A DNA stretch of 64,000 nucleotides, taken from contig JAQJZZ010000005.1 in NCBI GenBank assembly GCA_030077755.1, forward strand, positions 186,001 to 250,000, read 5' to 3'. A program made the position numbers and the translations under genes. This stretch comes from Filosporella fistucella. Taxonomy: Eukaryota > Ascomycota > Leotiomycetes > Helotiales. Each line of letters starts with the position of its first letter. Position 1 is the stretch's first letter. Below are positions 12,620-24,958 of the stretch, in pieces. The notes under the pieces were generated by a model. That model saw only the letters and a program-made list of their open reading frames with translations. It did no database searches and had not been told where the DNA came from.

Positions 12620-13689
12620 TTTGGCACATGCCGTTGTAGATTTTCGATGATAGTAAACACGTTTGATAAAATTCCATTCGGGTGATAGTTCAGTGGTATT
12701 CGATACAATTCTTCAACTGGTCAACACCCTTTCACTTCCAGCATATGCATACTGTAGAATATTTGCATACAGTCATCTAATTGTCGAATATTCTTTCCCT
12801 TCCATCACATGCATACCCGTCCCCGATCCGAATCTTCGGAAGTAACCCACCACCCTCAACTCACTAATGCAAATATCTATCACAAAACCACACATCACAA
12901 AACAACACCTCGCACATCCCCCTTCAAACCCCTTTCAATCCATCAAAAGCATCGGAACCTCCCCCTCAATTCCCTCCCAAAAATCCCCAAAACGGTTCAT
13001 CCCGCCTAAAAAGTGCCGAAGACCTCGTGGCTCGTCCTCGCACCCCAAGAATCTTAGTCTCGTATCCTCCTCCCCGACCCCATGCCTCTCTCAACCCTGA
13101 CTCGCAATTCCCCCAGAGTCAGAACCTGGAAAAAGTCTAATCCTGCATCCCCGCATCCCCGCAAAAATAAGAAAAATAAAATATCACAAGGCTACCGCAG
13201 TAAAGGTAAAGCACGAGGCGCGGAGAACCTCCTTGCTGCATTACTAGGTCTAGGTTATGAATGAGTAAGGGAGAGATTATCGAGACTATGGGATAACTTA
13301 CTCCCCGATAACTGCACTACTGAAGGCAGAGCAAGACGCGTGGGAGAGCTGAAAGAGGGAAAGTGGTGTAGACTAGGAGAGGAGGAGGCTTAGTGGCGTT
13401 AATCCAGATCTTTGGCTGGATTGAATTTCTGAGAGTTTGGATTCTTGTGTTTCATTTGGAGCCTTTTTGTATATGGGGCTTTGAAATTGGAAACTTGAAG
13501 CTTGGATTATTGTGTGAGAATTGTCTACATATATGTTGTTACATCTCCGCTGATCATTCCCTTATTTCTGAAATCCACTTTCAATTTGAACTTCTTTCCT
13601 CTTTTTCCCTCATTTCTCCTTCCCAATTGTTCTCTCCTCACCTCTACGTCCAATTCGATCAAGAACAAAGAAGCAAGACAATCAACAAG
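12620..13689. other. Intergenic region between SDR and MFS genes
   Basis: C-rich and A-rich simple sequence around 12850-13150, then a pyrimidine-rich leader (13590-13660) in front of the MFS start. A patch at 12680-12705 looks a little like a tRNA A box but has no tRNA around it. Confidence 0.5.
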
Positions 13690-15690
13690 ATGGGTCTCGG
13701 TGTCCTCGAAGACCGTACTCTCGAACATGTCCCAGGGACAGCACCTCTCAACGAGCTCGGTCAAGAAGTCTACGCTACTTCCGGCGTCGACTCCTCGATT
13801 CTAAAGCATGATCCAACAGGACAAATCGTGCTGGTACCTCAGCCTTCGGACTCTCCTAATGATCCATATAACTGGCCTCGATGGAAGAAAGAACGATTCA
13901 CGATTGCGTTTGCGTTTAGTTGTGGGGCTGTTGGTGGTATGTCTCTTCCCTCCTGCTTTCATGTAGCTAGACTTGACACATTTTCCTGTACTTTCTTAAA
14001 CCTGATATTAGGATACTAACCAAACAAATCAGCCGTCGGACCACTCCTCAGTCCAGCTTTCGTCGAACTCGCCACAGAATTCAATATTCCCCTCTCAACA
14101 TTCATCCAAGGCGTTCAAGGTGGTGTCATTGTCGCCATCGCTTTCGGTTCCCTTATTTGTAATGCTCTAGCTGTCAAGTATGGAAAGAGACCTGTGTATT
14201 TGGTTACAACTGTTGGATTGATGGTTACTTGTTTCTGGGCTGCCGCTGCGAATAGTTTTGCTAGTTTGGTGGCTGCGAGGGTTATTCAGGGGTTCTGTAT
14301 GGGACCTTTGGAGGCACTGGTTCCGGCTAGTATTGCTGATGTTTGGTGAGTTACTGGTATTTCTGGTGCTCTGATACTTGTGTACTGATGGGATTAGGTT
14401 CGTCCATGAACGTGGTTATCGATCCGCGATTTTCAATTTGGGTGTTTTGGGTGGTATCAATTTGGCTGCGCCGATCAGTAAGTCTCTGCCACTCGTCTTT
14501 GAAATGATAGAATACTAATGCAGTCTCTAGCTGGAGGCATTATCCAAGCAAGCAGCTACAAAGTAGCCTTCTACGCCATGGGCGGAGCATTTGGAATCGC
14601 GTTAATATTGATTTTCTTCTGGATGCCAGAAACAGCCTATGTTCGCACCGGAGCAGTAAACTTGGATACCACATCCCACAACGTCAGCCTTCCTCCCATC
14701 ATCTTAATCACAAATACTAACATCTAGCAGGTAATTACAGAATTAACCATAACCCACAAAATGGAAGCCTCCCACCACGAAAACAACGAAAAATCCACCT
14801 CTTCCTCCCCACCAACCCCTCAATCTCAAGAACAACCTCACTCCTTCGCGAAAGAAATGCTTCCCTATTCGGGTTACATAAACCACATTTCTCTTCTCCA
14901 AACAACCATCCGTCCCTTCGTCATGCTAGCCTCTCCAGCAGTCTTATGGGCTACCCTCCTTTTTACAACATGTATTTCCTGGCTCGTAGGGATCTCTATC
15001 ACGCTATCTCAGATCTTCTCTGCGCCACCTTATAATTTCTCCATTACCGCTGTGGGATTGACGAATCTTTCAAGTTTTGTGGCTAGTTTGTTGGCTACCC
15101 TTATTTCGGGACCGTTGATTGATGGTGTGGTTAGGAGGATGAGTTTGAGGAATGGGGGGACTTTTGGTTAGTATCCCTTCTCAGTTTTTGTACTACAACC
15201 GCAGTGGGTTGTCTTTTTAGTGTTCTGAGAGATGAGACGAAAATGAAATCAAGGCTAACAGAAATTAGAACCAGAATTCCGTCTCCCAATCATGGCTTCC
15301 TACCTCCTCTTCACAGCCACCGGTTTCTTCGCCTGGGGCCAATCCGCCATTGCTCTCTCCCCCTGGCCCGTCCCGGTCGTCGTCGGTCTGGGTCTCATAA
15401 ACTTCGGTATCCAACTCGGTACCACAGGCGTAGTATCCTACGTAGTAGACTGTCATCGCGAGCAAGCGGGCGAAGCCTTCGCAGCGATGAATTTCGTGAA
15501 GAATCTGTTTGCATTTGGGCTTACAAATTATTTGAATGATTGGCTTGCTACGCAGGGAACGAGGAATGTGTTTTTTGTTATTGGCGGTTTGACGGCAGGG
15601 GTCAGCTTGACGACTATTCCGATGTATATTTGGGGGAAGAAGGCGAGAGGGTGGGTGTTTAGACATAATATTGCGGAGAAGGCTGCTTAG
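13690..15690 (+). CDS. MFS transporter, DHA1 (drug:H+ antiporter) type
   Basis: Plasma-membrane proton-coupled carrier, probably exporting small hydrophobic compounds or polyamines; substrate not deducible. Exons 13690-13936, 14033-14345, 14398-14477, 14531-14682, 14731-15166 and 15269-15690 give 549 aa. The cytosolic N-terminus ends in DPYNWPRWKKERFT, common in fungal DHA1 members. Motif A is NALAVKYGKRPVYL. A Gly/Pro-rich AVGPLLSP segment and the later GGINLAAPITGG fit the antiporter subgroup. The central loop between the two halves is long and Ser/Pro-rich (EKSTSSSPPTPQSQEQPHSF). Two introns lie within that loop region. It converges on the rhodopsin-like gene with a 282-bp gap. Confidence 0.88.
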
Positions 15691-15972
15691 ATGGAGGTGG
15701 TGAGGTTGTGGGATATGGGAAGTGGTGTTGAGAATTTGGTTGAATATGTAACCATTGAACAAACACTTGTTTCAGAAGAGAATGGCAATGATAATATCAA
15801 GATATTTGGGGCCCTTGTGATGAGACAATTTGTGGACAGAGCGGGAAGCCTCTGCTGTGTTTGAATCGTAGTTGTGCGGTGAGGGAAAAGGAGATTGAGA
15901 CTGCACTTGCAATGTGGGCTTCGAAATCTTACCAACGACAAAATAATGGAATTTAATATTGTAATCGAATGT

Positions 15973-17349
15973 TCAAGTAGGAGTCTTACAACACCTCGAA
16001 GTCCTCCCACTCTCAACTCTAACATCCACCGTTCTCCTAATCCCCTCCAATCCGAGTATATACTCCTCGCTTCCCCTATCATCCCTCAAACTTTCTTCTG
16101 ACACTCCCACTCCCGTTTTCAACCTCTCTATCGCAGTTCTCGAAGTCGTTTTATGGAGCTCGGCTCCATTGCTAGACACTGTACTCAATGTCCAATGGCC
16201 GTGCGGGAGATCAGCACGTAGAGTGATAGATTGGTGACGTGCGCTGTGACTGGGTGTTGAGTCGAAACCGTTGAGGTTAAAGGCTCGAAGGAGAGGTCGC
16301 ATGGTGATCAAGGAGGCGGCTGTGATGGCTACACCTGGTTCGACGAGTGTCCATACCGTGGCTGTTGTGCCATCGTAGAGTACATCGTCAACGACTGTTA
16401 ATTCGACAATATATTTCAGGCGAACGAGAGTTGCGACACTTGCACTAGGGACTATTAGTATCATGATCGGAGAAGACGTGGGGTCCGCCCTACAAAATTC
16501 CAAGAGATAACACGAAAACAACGGTGACCTTCGCCTGTGTTGACATTTTGACAGACCAAATCATTGGAATGGGAAGTAAAGCGTATAACCAATCCGTAAC
16601 GATTGTCATAACCGAGAATGAGTAGGCGGCGGCAGCAAATGATTTTCCCGTAACACACTTTGCTCCCTTGATTGTAGGATTCCATTGAGCTTGGACTGGA
16701 ATACATTGGAAGATATCATAGGTAAAAATAGCGATGGACCAAATCGCCACCACTACCATGCTGATACGTAAAATCCAGATGTAGCCTCGCTTGACTGCAA
16801 TTCGAAGGAGGAAGATAGCGATTGAGATCTTGATGAACATCATATTCACAATGTAGGAAAGAGTCGATAGAGTTTGATACTGTGATCTGTCAGTAATGTT
16901 CTCGATGGCACTAGGGACCAGCTCATGTTGGAGTTTGCCAAAGAGGAATCTTGGCCAAGTAAATCTCTAATTTCGACCCAATCATACAACTTCGTTCCAG
17001 GAATACAACGTGAACATGGTTTGTCATACCTTTAAGGCTCTAATCTCATCCTCTACCGATAAATCCGCATTATGCCTTCCAATGCCGTATTTAATACCAA
17101 CGAAGAGAAAGATGCATGATATTGTGAATGTGATCTAAGATATCGTCAGTTCATAAATCAAATTCCAAGCGGTAATCAACTCACTTGTGCAATGAGCATG
17201 AGCCAATCATCACTCTGGAACGATTTTGTGATCCATATCCGGACGTAGCAACGCAGAAATACGGATAAATATGTAATGGCAAGAAATACTATCATAATAA
17301 CGACCAATTGCTCGCCATTGTACTCATCGCTATGAGCAATAGACATCAT
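15973..17349 (-). CDS. Rhodopsin-like seven-helix membrane protein (PTH11-related, no CFEM)
   Basis: Integral membrane protein of the fungal rhodopsin-domain superfamily related to PTH11 receptors; sensory role presumed, ligand unknown. Exons 17349-17185, 17134-17030, 16879-16494 and 16444-15973 give 375 aa. Family hallmarks are SDDWLMLIAQ at the end of helix 2, VGIKYGIGRH, a Cys-containing SIAIFTYDIFQCIPVQAQW helix, DWLYALLPIPMIW and LGIFASVATLVRLKY. The cytosolic tail after about residue 290 is Ser/Thr/Arg-rich. There is no N-terminal CFEM domain, unlike the receptor at 32612-34181. The two ATGs at 17349 and 17346 are adjacent; either could serve. Confidence 0.85.
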
Positions 17350-19080
17350 GGATTCACAGCACTGGACTGAAACACACGCATAAACCAAATCAAAAGGCAA
17401 GTCAGAGAAAGAGGGTTGCGGCTCGTATCTTATTCATGATCTCGGAGCATTCATTGCAGGGTGGCGCTCAATAAGGCAGCGTGTGATGTGTAACGAACGC
17501 TTCGATTGCAATTTGTACACCTAAATCCAAAAATCTGGGCTCTGAGCGTCGCGATAAACAGGATGCCCCAATTCTAGCTCTAAGCTCGCTTTGACATAAG
17601 GCGTTGCGAGAGATGGATGAGTGGTTGTCTGAACCATTAGCAGCATTTTAGTGCGCGCTATAACGTCTCATGGCGGAGGACTAGTGTAGGTATTCCCGAA
17701 CAACACTGAATATGCCACTAAGCAAACAATAGCCCGTCCAGCTCACTGCCACGAGTTTATTCTCTGATCATGCGGTACAGTTGTGATAAATGTGGGTCAA
17801 ACGACTTTGAAGTCAAAGAAATGTACTAAGAGAAGTGCTTCGCAATAACTGCTTGCTGCTCAATCGTGACATGATGGGAACTTCCCCGCTCCAGGGCTAA
17901 TATATTCCAAACTTGCCCTCGGATGCTTTCCATGGGATCGAAAATAATTGAGGGGAACTGTTGGACATAATTGTCTGAGCGGGCTGATCATATAGCTGAC
18001 TTCAAGGAATGTGAAGAAAAGAACCTGGCCCTCCATCTGAAAAATCGCAGATCTTGGAAATATGATAATCGAGGCAGGCCAAGCCATGGAAGGCTTGCGG
18101 CTATCCTCAAATCTCCGTGATTGGCCATAAAGTTCGAGAAGGTTTGAAAGGTGCTGTGCGCGCAGACCATGTCCTCAACATTGCCTATGAGAACATGCAG
18201 ATGTCATATATCGAACGATTCACTAATGCTGGCTACATTCTGCCATCTCAAGTGACATGACTCGCCTGCAAAAATCGCTTTGATCTCTACGATATGACTG
18301 CGATATGGCACGCTAGCCGACCCGCAGAAGGATGATGCAGGTGCACGAGTTCGATGCGCTCAGTTCGTGATACTCGGCCTTGCATTCTCGGTATTGTCGG
18401 TTTTTCTTGGAATACGGCAGCTTTCCAGAAAACACCGCATTGTGCAACGCCCAAGCTGATTGCTGCAAGACTGATACAGGCTGACAGAAAGATATGATGA
18501 TTTCGTGGGTACAGCTGAGATGTTTGGACCGGTCTGGATCATGTATGGACAAGCCCCACAACCCCAAACAATCAATGCTAGTAGAGAACTTGACGCAGTC
18601 CAGAGCTCGTCGGCATCAGCGACTGATGTGATTCCATTCAAAGATGTAGGTAATCGATCATGCTGAAATAATGATATACCAGTTGAAATAAATGTCCAAG
18701 ACGGAGAATATCAACCCTCTTGTTCGGGTCCGGGAAAGCGTTTGCCCGGCGCCGAGTAGACATGAGTCAGCAAAGTACGGTAGCCATCAACACACCCATG
18801 TTTAAATTGAATGGTCGTCCAAATTTTAATTGCAGACAATAACATCTATCTAGTCCGCCGTACTCTTGAAGAGGAAAATTACCCCGCCAAAGAACCTTCT
18901 CCATACCAAGCCCTAATTCGGGCTAAACATCCAGCGAGCGGCCAATTTATCCATCTTGATCCCAATGACGAGAATTCTGGCGCTCAGAAACGGGTAAAGT
19001 ACCGGCATAATTCCCTATGTGAATAAAACGCCGCTCGATATAAGTACTTCACTTTCCTTCGTATTCAATCACATATTTCG
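17350..19080. other. Intergenic region, 1.7 kb
   Basis: No convincing gene. Overlapping minus-strand ORFs at 18313-18641 and a 71-codon plus ORF at 18811-19026 lack recognisable features. A CCGGG/CCCGG inverted pair lies at 18730-18749. A TATA-like GATATAAG sits near 19035, about 45 bp before the aldo-keto reductase start. Confidence 0.45.
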
Positions 19081-20172
19081 ATGTTCAAACAATCAATTAA
19101 TATGGCAGACACACGATTCAAGCTCAACACTGGTGCAGAGATCCCCGCGTTGGGGCTTGGAACCTGGCAATCCGACGTCGGTGAGGTGAAGAAGGCTGTC
19201 TCGTATGCTTTGTCTATCGGATACAAGCATATTGATGCTGGTAATTCCCGTAAATTTGGCAGACTTCCACATGCTGACCATCTGCAGCATACTGTTATGG
19301 AAACGAAGACGAAGTTGGTGAGGGATTGAAGGAGGCATTCGCAAATGGGGTGAAGAGAGAAGATATCTTTGTTACAACAAAACTTTGGTGCACATACCAT
19401 TCCCGCGTCGAGGAGAATTTGGATATGAGCTTAAAGAGTCTGGGACTGGATTATGTGGATTTATATTTGGTTCACTGGCCGGTTGCCATGAACCCAAAGG
19501 GTACCCCATCCTAGTCACAATACCCAGCTCTTATTAACAAAGATTGCAGGTAATCACGAGAAGTTTCCAAAACTGCCAGATGGATCGAGAGATTTGGTCA
19601 AGGATTGGTCGCATGTACAAACATGGAAGTCGATGGAGAAGTTGGTTGCTACTGGCAAGGTCAAGGCAATTGGAGTCGCAAATTACTCTGTCAAATACCT
19701 CGAGGAGTTGCTACCACAAGCAACCATCGTCCCAGCTGTCAACCAAATCGAGAACCACCCATCTCTGCCACAACAAGAAATTGTCGATTTCTGCAAAGCG
19801 AAGGGCATCCATATTACAGCATACAGTCCACTTGGAAGCACAGGTAGTCCGATGTTCAAGGAGAAAGCGATTATTGAAGTTGCCGAGAAAAGAGGTGTCA
19901 CACCTGCTACAATTCTCCTCAGCTATCACAGTACGTGTATTCATCACAACTGTAAGAAATTGCTGACAAAACCAGTTGCGAGAGGAAGTTCTGTTCTTGC
20001 CAAATCGGTCACTCCTGCCAGGATAAAGTCCAACTTCGAGTTGATTAATCTTGATGCCTCTGATATGAAAGTTCTTGACGACTATTCGAATGAGCTTACC
20101 AAAGCTGGCAAACTCAAGAGATATGTATATCCTGCATTCGGCGTCAATTTTGGATTCCCCGATCAGCAATAG
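19081..20172 (+). CDS. Aldo-keto reductase (AKR)
   Basis: NADPH-dependent reductase of aldehydes or sugars in the cytosol, similar in layout to fungal glycerol dehydrogenase or aldose-type AKRs. Exons 19081-19240, 19288-19500, 19550-19930 and 19976-20172 give 316 aa, or 309 aa if translation starts at the in-frame ATG 19102 ([11 protein letters not shown]). The catalytic tetrad is visible: Asp in [12 protein letters not shown], Tyr in the same motif, Lys in TTKLW and His in LVHWP. Cofactor-side motifs are NQIENHP, AYSPLGS and the [11 protein letters not shown] segment near the end. The first intron falls inside the Asp/Tyr motif. A TATA-like box near 19035 favours the upstream ATG. Confidence 0.9.
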
Positions 20173-20581
20173 ATTTCAATCATAGAACAAAATTATAGAT
20201 ATTTGAAACAATGTATTTCCGGCTGTTATGAGACTAAAATTGAAAGATTCCACCTCTAATTTCAATATCTGGATGATGTGGATGCGGTAGCACCGCCGAA
20301 CATTTCTCCGCTTTAAGGTAGTGGACTCAATGTTCCCACACACGGAAAAATCAACACAAGAATCATTGATGCAACCAAGTGGTCTTCGCGGTTCTAGTTC
20401 ACATTTTTATTGCTCATCTCAGCTACATATCGCATTCATTATAACCTCCATATTACCACTACCCTGCAAAATGAGCAAGTAGCTCTCCATGAAAGAAAAA
20501 ATTCCCACATCCAACCAATGTTCACCACAACTCTCCCAAAGAAAATCCTTCACACCATCTCAATTATTCACCACCTAAGGC
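20173..20581. other. Convergent intergenic region
   Basis: 3' flanks of the aldo-keto reductase and of the surface-protein gene. No further feature seen. Confidence 0.5.
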
Positions 20582-21205
20582 TTACAATGTAGCCATCGCC
20601 ACTCCCAACGCAATCAATGCAGCAGCCATACTACCCAACTCCATTCTCGCACCACCGCTAACAATCTTGGGTGTCGGGGTGGAGGTAGTACCATTAAGCG
20701 TCACACTTGGGCTAGCCTTGGAACTCGTGACAATAGTGGTATTTGGCCAGATCTTGCTCACGCTGGAGCTGACAATGGGGATAGTGGTGCAAGTGAGACA
20801 AGGTGTCGTTGGAGTGACGACAGGTGTAGAAATCCCGATTGAGATAACAGGAGTAGTAGGAATGTCCTTGGTAGTTGAGGCGGTGGTGGAAACAGGGATA
20901 CCGACTGTGTAAGACCAGGTCCATGTGCTAACTGAACATGGTGGTCCTGGACAAGGGACAGTAGAAGTGACGGTCGAGTAGATGGTGCTAGTCTCTTCTT
21001 CACATTCAGTAGAAGTCTCTGGTTCCTCGGTCTCGGTATCACAGTCCTCCTCGCTGGTGGTGGTATGAGGATGATGAGTAGGCTTGCCCCAACCGTATGT
21101 GCCCGTTGGCTTTGGACCCAAGGTGATGGACCATACTTCTGAAGGTGATGCAGCGGCGAAGGAAGTGAGGGAGGTGAGGGCGAGGAGGAGAGTTGAGGTG
21201 CGCAT
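20582..21205 (-). CDS. Ser/Thr-rich GPI-anchored-type surface protein
   Basis: Predicted cell-wall or plasma-membrane surface protein of 207 aa in one exon. It starts with a signal peptide (MRTSTLLLALTSLTSFAAAS). An acidic, Cys-containing part follows (TSEEDCDTETEEPETSTEC). A long Ser/Thr/Pro-rich region holds TSTVPCPGPPC and two NxT sites (NTT, NGT), which suits heavy O-glycosylation. The C-terminus is hydrophobic (LGSMAAALIALGVAMATL) after small residues SGGA, as expected for GPI attachment. No enzyme domain is present. The repetitive composition makes shadow ORFs on both strands. Confidence 0.75.
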   Translation of the reverse strand: MRTSTLLLALTSLTSFAAASPSEVWSITLGPKPTGTYGWGKPTHHPHTTTSEEDCDTETEEPETSTECEEETSTIYSTVTSTVPCPGPPCSVSTWTWSYTVGIPVSTTASTTKDIPTTPVISIGISTPVVTPTTPCLTCTTIPIVSSSVSKIWPNTTIVTSSKASPSVTLNGTTSTPTPKIVSGGARMELGSMAAALIALGVAMATL

Positions 21206-22500
21206 TTTGAAGTTATTTGGAAGGGCTTAGAGGGTGGAGATAGATATAGAATTTGATTCAAAGAATCGGGTATAAGTTAACACAAGAGATAGTATCAAAC
21301 GAATGTAGTGTTTGCGTCCCCAAAAAACGAGTGCAAAGGGTTACTCTCTCCTCAGACGCACCACCACTTCCCTATATATCTCCCCTCCCCCATTCATCCG
21401 TCCATAAATCAGGAGATGCTCAGTCCAAACTCTCTAACCCAGTTCCTATTGTTCAGACCCATCATTCCCAAATATTGGGTAAGTTCGCTCCTATACAGGT
21501 AAATATCCCATTGGTTCCCTTACAGGCAAACAGACATCATGTTTGGTTTTAAGTGGCGCAGGCACAGTGCGGGAAGGTAGATCTAGGGTCGTGTGCCTGC
21601 ATATATATTATGTTACTTGCATTCAAACATCAGTCTATTTATCCACACGAATCACGACCACCGACATAAAGACGATATTTCGGTTGTTATGCGGTGGTTC
21701 GAAGTGGTGTTTGGGTGTTTTGAAATGGTGAGTCTAGAGGAGATGGAGAGATGGGTATTAGGGCGATGTGGTGAGATCATTTGGGAAAGTAGAAGCGCCG
21801 AGATGAGATGGGTGAGGGTTTTTCGTTGGAGGTGCGATGAGGCTATTTTGGGAACAAGAGGCTCGGGTTTGGACTCTGCAACGTTGCGATGGTAATTGCG
21901 ATAATCAAAACTTAAAGGGATTATAACTTTGGACCGAAAGAAACTAGTTCCTCAAAGTAGTGGGAATAATTAAACATTATATGGCGTTCACAAGTGGTGG
22001 GTAGGGAATACACGTGACTGGGTTACAATTCGGCTCTTCACTCCTATTTTTCTCGCAGGGAGGAAGCGAGTATCCAAAAAGGGGGGAAAGCAAAAAAGAA
22101 AACAGCAAAACTTCGGTATCCTCTTCGAGATGAGGATACTTAAGAAAAACTGCCCAACCAGCTTTTTCAAGTTCGTGCGTTCGGGGTGAGTCACTCGATC
22201 GGATCGGCCGTTGTCGTTTTTCGTTTTTGTCGAACTCGGGGTCGTTTTGTTGGCCAAAGTTTCTCTCTTCCTCCTCACAGTTTGACCTGACCACTCCACC
22301 AGGGGAGCGACGCCTTCTGCTTAGTTTCAGAAATGGGTTATTTGATTACAAGGATGGGTATTGAGATTTGTTGGACATCCGAGTGTCGCGACTTTTCTCC
22401 AGCATCAACTAACGGGCATTACCGTAAACATTCTTGTAGGGTCTCATCGGTGTTCAATCAAGATCGCACTCTTTGGAACCCCTTGATAGCTCTCAGCAGG
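21206..22500. other. Intergenic region
   Basis: Holds the leader of the surface-protein gene (a CT-rich patch near 21340-21400) and unremarkable sequence. I see no supported gene. Confidence 0.45.
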
Positions 22501-22785
22501 TCAGAATATATTCCATACTCCTTCTCCGGCGTCTCTCAGATCCCTGATTTCCACGAACGGGTATTGATTACTCAATGCTTCGAGATATTTTGTGCAAAAG
22601 ATCTCCCCTCGTACTTTCGCAATATCCCAGGGCGTGAGAGCCAACCCTGCTAGCTCAATTGGCATATCAGGTACTGCGACTGGAAGAGACTGAGAATGAG
22701 GATCAGCTCCCAGGTGGAAAAGACTCCACGTCATATCCAAACGTCCTGAATAAACAGCCACGTGAAGCGGTGTCCATAAAATGCA
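22501..22785 (-). pseudogene. Ankyrin-repeat fragment, probably a relic
   Basis: Reading leftward from 22785 the sequence gives WTPLHVAVYSGRLDMTWSLF followed by HLGADPHSQS, a good ankyrin repeat (TPLHxAxxxGxxxxxxxLLxxGADP). About 50 unrelated residues and a stop at 22501 follow. Upstream in this frame is a TAG just before the repeat. It is either an acceptor AG or the point where the rest of the gene is lost. No further ankyrin repeat was found upstream or downstream. Treat as a broken remnant or one exon of an unresolved gene. Confidence 0.4.
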
Positions 22786-22963
22786 CGTCTAACAGTATAA
22801 AAACATAGACCAATAAAACTATGTATGCGCGAATGCAGTAATTCGACTCATTCAAAGTAAACTGATACCAGCCGAGGGAGTTTTAAATCTTAAATATTCT
22901 ATTCTACACCATCCTACATGTCCACACCGGATCTAAAGCCCCTCATCATAACCCACTAATAGG

Positions 22964-24958
22964 CTAGCTACTTCCCTCCGCAATTCTCCAGGCCCTAAGC
23001 GGCAGCGCCTGTAATTTCAACGCGGCCGGCTTAATGAATCCCCAAAACGTGATGACTCCAATAATCACACAGACAATATTCATAACATAATACCCATCTC
23101 TCTCTATATTGCAGACACCGCCTCCTTGAATACACTTATCTTTATCGATGGAGAGCGCGCAGGAGAAAGCAGATGTTACTAGGGGACCACGCAGTTTGGG
23201 GTCGAGGACGTAGGATTTGGAGGGCGGGATGCAGGTTGCTGATGTGAAGGCGTCTACTAGTTTGAGGACGAAGAACCGAGGGAATGTACCACCTAGGTTG
23301 GAAACGCTGAATTTGTTAATTGAGACTCGGGAAGCAGTTTGTGACAGGACTTACGTAGCAAGGAGAGTCATGTAAGTACCGCCAATGACTGGATCTGCGA
23401 TTCTAGCGTGGAAAGCAGAAATAGCGACGAACATGACTGTGTTGGTGAAGGTTGAGAAGATGTGTTCGGCGATAACGACAAGTAGATACCATGTATCAAC
23501 TCCATTTGTGGGGAAGATGATGACAGTGATCTGAGCGAGAACAGCTGCAATGAGACGACCAACAAAACCCCAGCACCATAAACGCATCGGGGTATATGTT
23601 GTTGACCATTTTCCGGCATAATATCCTAAGCCGATCTCGAACGGAAAATCGATAAGAACAGTCAACGCCAAATCTTCTTGACTGAATCCCTTGTCAATAA
23701 GTTTCAGATTCGTAACGCCGTCATTGGCTTGAAATCCGATTTTGGCAATCAAATGAATGATAATAATCGTTTGGATGTTCTTGAGTTTCAAAACTCCCCA
23801 CATAACTTTGTAGACATCCCAAATACCATCCTCATTTTTGGTCTTCTCCTCCCTTTTCAGGGTTGCAAGACCAATTGTAACGATTATGTATGCCCATCCC
23901 CAGAAAGTAAGATACCCTCCCAAAGTCATGACACCCTCGTCTAGAGGCGTAGTGCGGAACCACTTGTTCGCGAAATCTGGAGAATTAAAGGCAAGGAAGA
24001 CAGTGTAAGACATGAACTGGCCAGCAGTTAAGCCGACCGTTTGTGCAGTAGATGCATATGAAATATTGCCAGGAGTCAAGAGCGTAAGAGCCCAGCCATC
24101 CACCGCAATGTCTTGTGTAGCACACATAAAAACCAGGAAGAACCACCACCCGGTAAAACCCCATATTCCAGCCCCATCATCTTGGCCTGCCGTAACCATC
24201 ATAGACTTGGCTTTTGAACCAAGCCATATCATCCCGAAGCCAGAAAGCATCTGAATTGGCATAATCCAACTCTTCCTCCTTCCAACCTTTGGGCTCCAGC
24301 AAGCATCCACAATAGGGCTCCATAATAGTTTCAAGGAATATGGGTACGAGGCCAAACTAAACACGCCCAGCGCACTGTATGAAAGGTTTGCGCCTTTTAA
24401 CAGAAATGGCACAGAACCAGTCGCCAACCCCATAGGCACACCCTGCAGAAAATATAGCAAGACTAGTAGGCCAAAATTCCTCCTGTCCTGCATTGGCAGC
24501 TGAAAGAAGCCATGATTGTTTATAGTTGGTGTTCGAGGGACATGTTCGTCTAGCGTAAAAGACTCCCTAGACATCAAGTTCGCAGTGACAGTAGGAGACT
24601 CGATTGAGGCATTCTTCCTCCTGTATTCCACATTATTATTCATGCTGCCGTTTGTGTGACCGTTTTCTCCTCCTGTCGAAGAGGCCGAACCCTTTGGCTC
24701 TAAGGATCTAGGCCTGCGAGATTTAGTACCCATAGAGGGGGTTTCGTATTCCTCTTCTGAATCAGGGGCAAGCAGATGTGTATCTTCTTTTTCTATATCG
24801 GCTGAATGTCTTCTATGACGTTGTCCTTCCGGGGATAGTTCGTCTAACTCTTGAGAATGTGGAAATTGCGCGTCGTGGTGTAAGGGAAGGTGTTGACTTT
24901 GCTGATTTGTTGAAAGAACTGTAAGAGAAGGGAGCGTGTCACCTATTGAGATAGGCAT
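22964..24958 (-). CDS. SLC33-type acetyl-CoA transporter (Acatn family)
   Basis: Multi-pass transporter homologous to animal SLC33A1/AT-1, which moves acetyl-CoA into the ER/Golgi lumen for acetylation of glycans and proteins. Exons 24958-23355 and 23306-22964 give 648 aa. A hydrophilic Ser/Glu-rich N-terminus of about 160 residues precedes the first helix (FGLLVLLYFLQGVPMGLATG). Family-typical motifs are SYPYSLKLLWSPIVDACW, GRRKSWIMPIQ, CATQDIAVDGWALTLL, KIGFQANDGVTNLKLIDKG and a late KSYVLDPKLRGPLVTS region in exon 2. The GGTYMTLLAT/VSNLGGTFP junction across the intron matches the family. Its promoter is shared head-to-head (542 bp) with the CENP-O gene. Confidence 0.9.

Noticed and set aside
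12680..12740. tRNA-like stretch (GGTGATAGTTCAGTGGTA resembles an A box)
   Set aside because: No B box, acceptor stem or anticodon arm could be assembled around it.
18811..19026. 71-codon plus-strand ORF just before the aldo-keto reductase
   Set aside because: It has no motif, signal or homology I recognise and lies in the expected promoter region.
20667..20912. Plus-strand ORF opposite the surface-protein gene
   Set aside because: Shadow of a Ser/Thr-rich coding region; Val/Gly-rich only because of codon complement.
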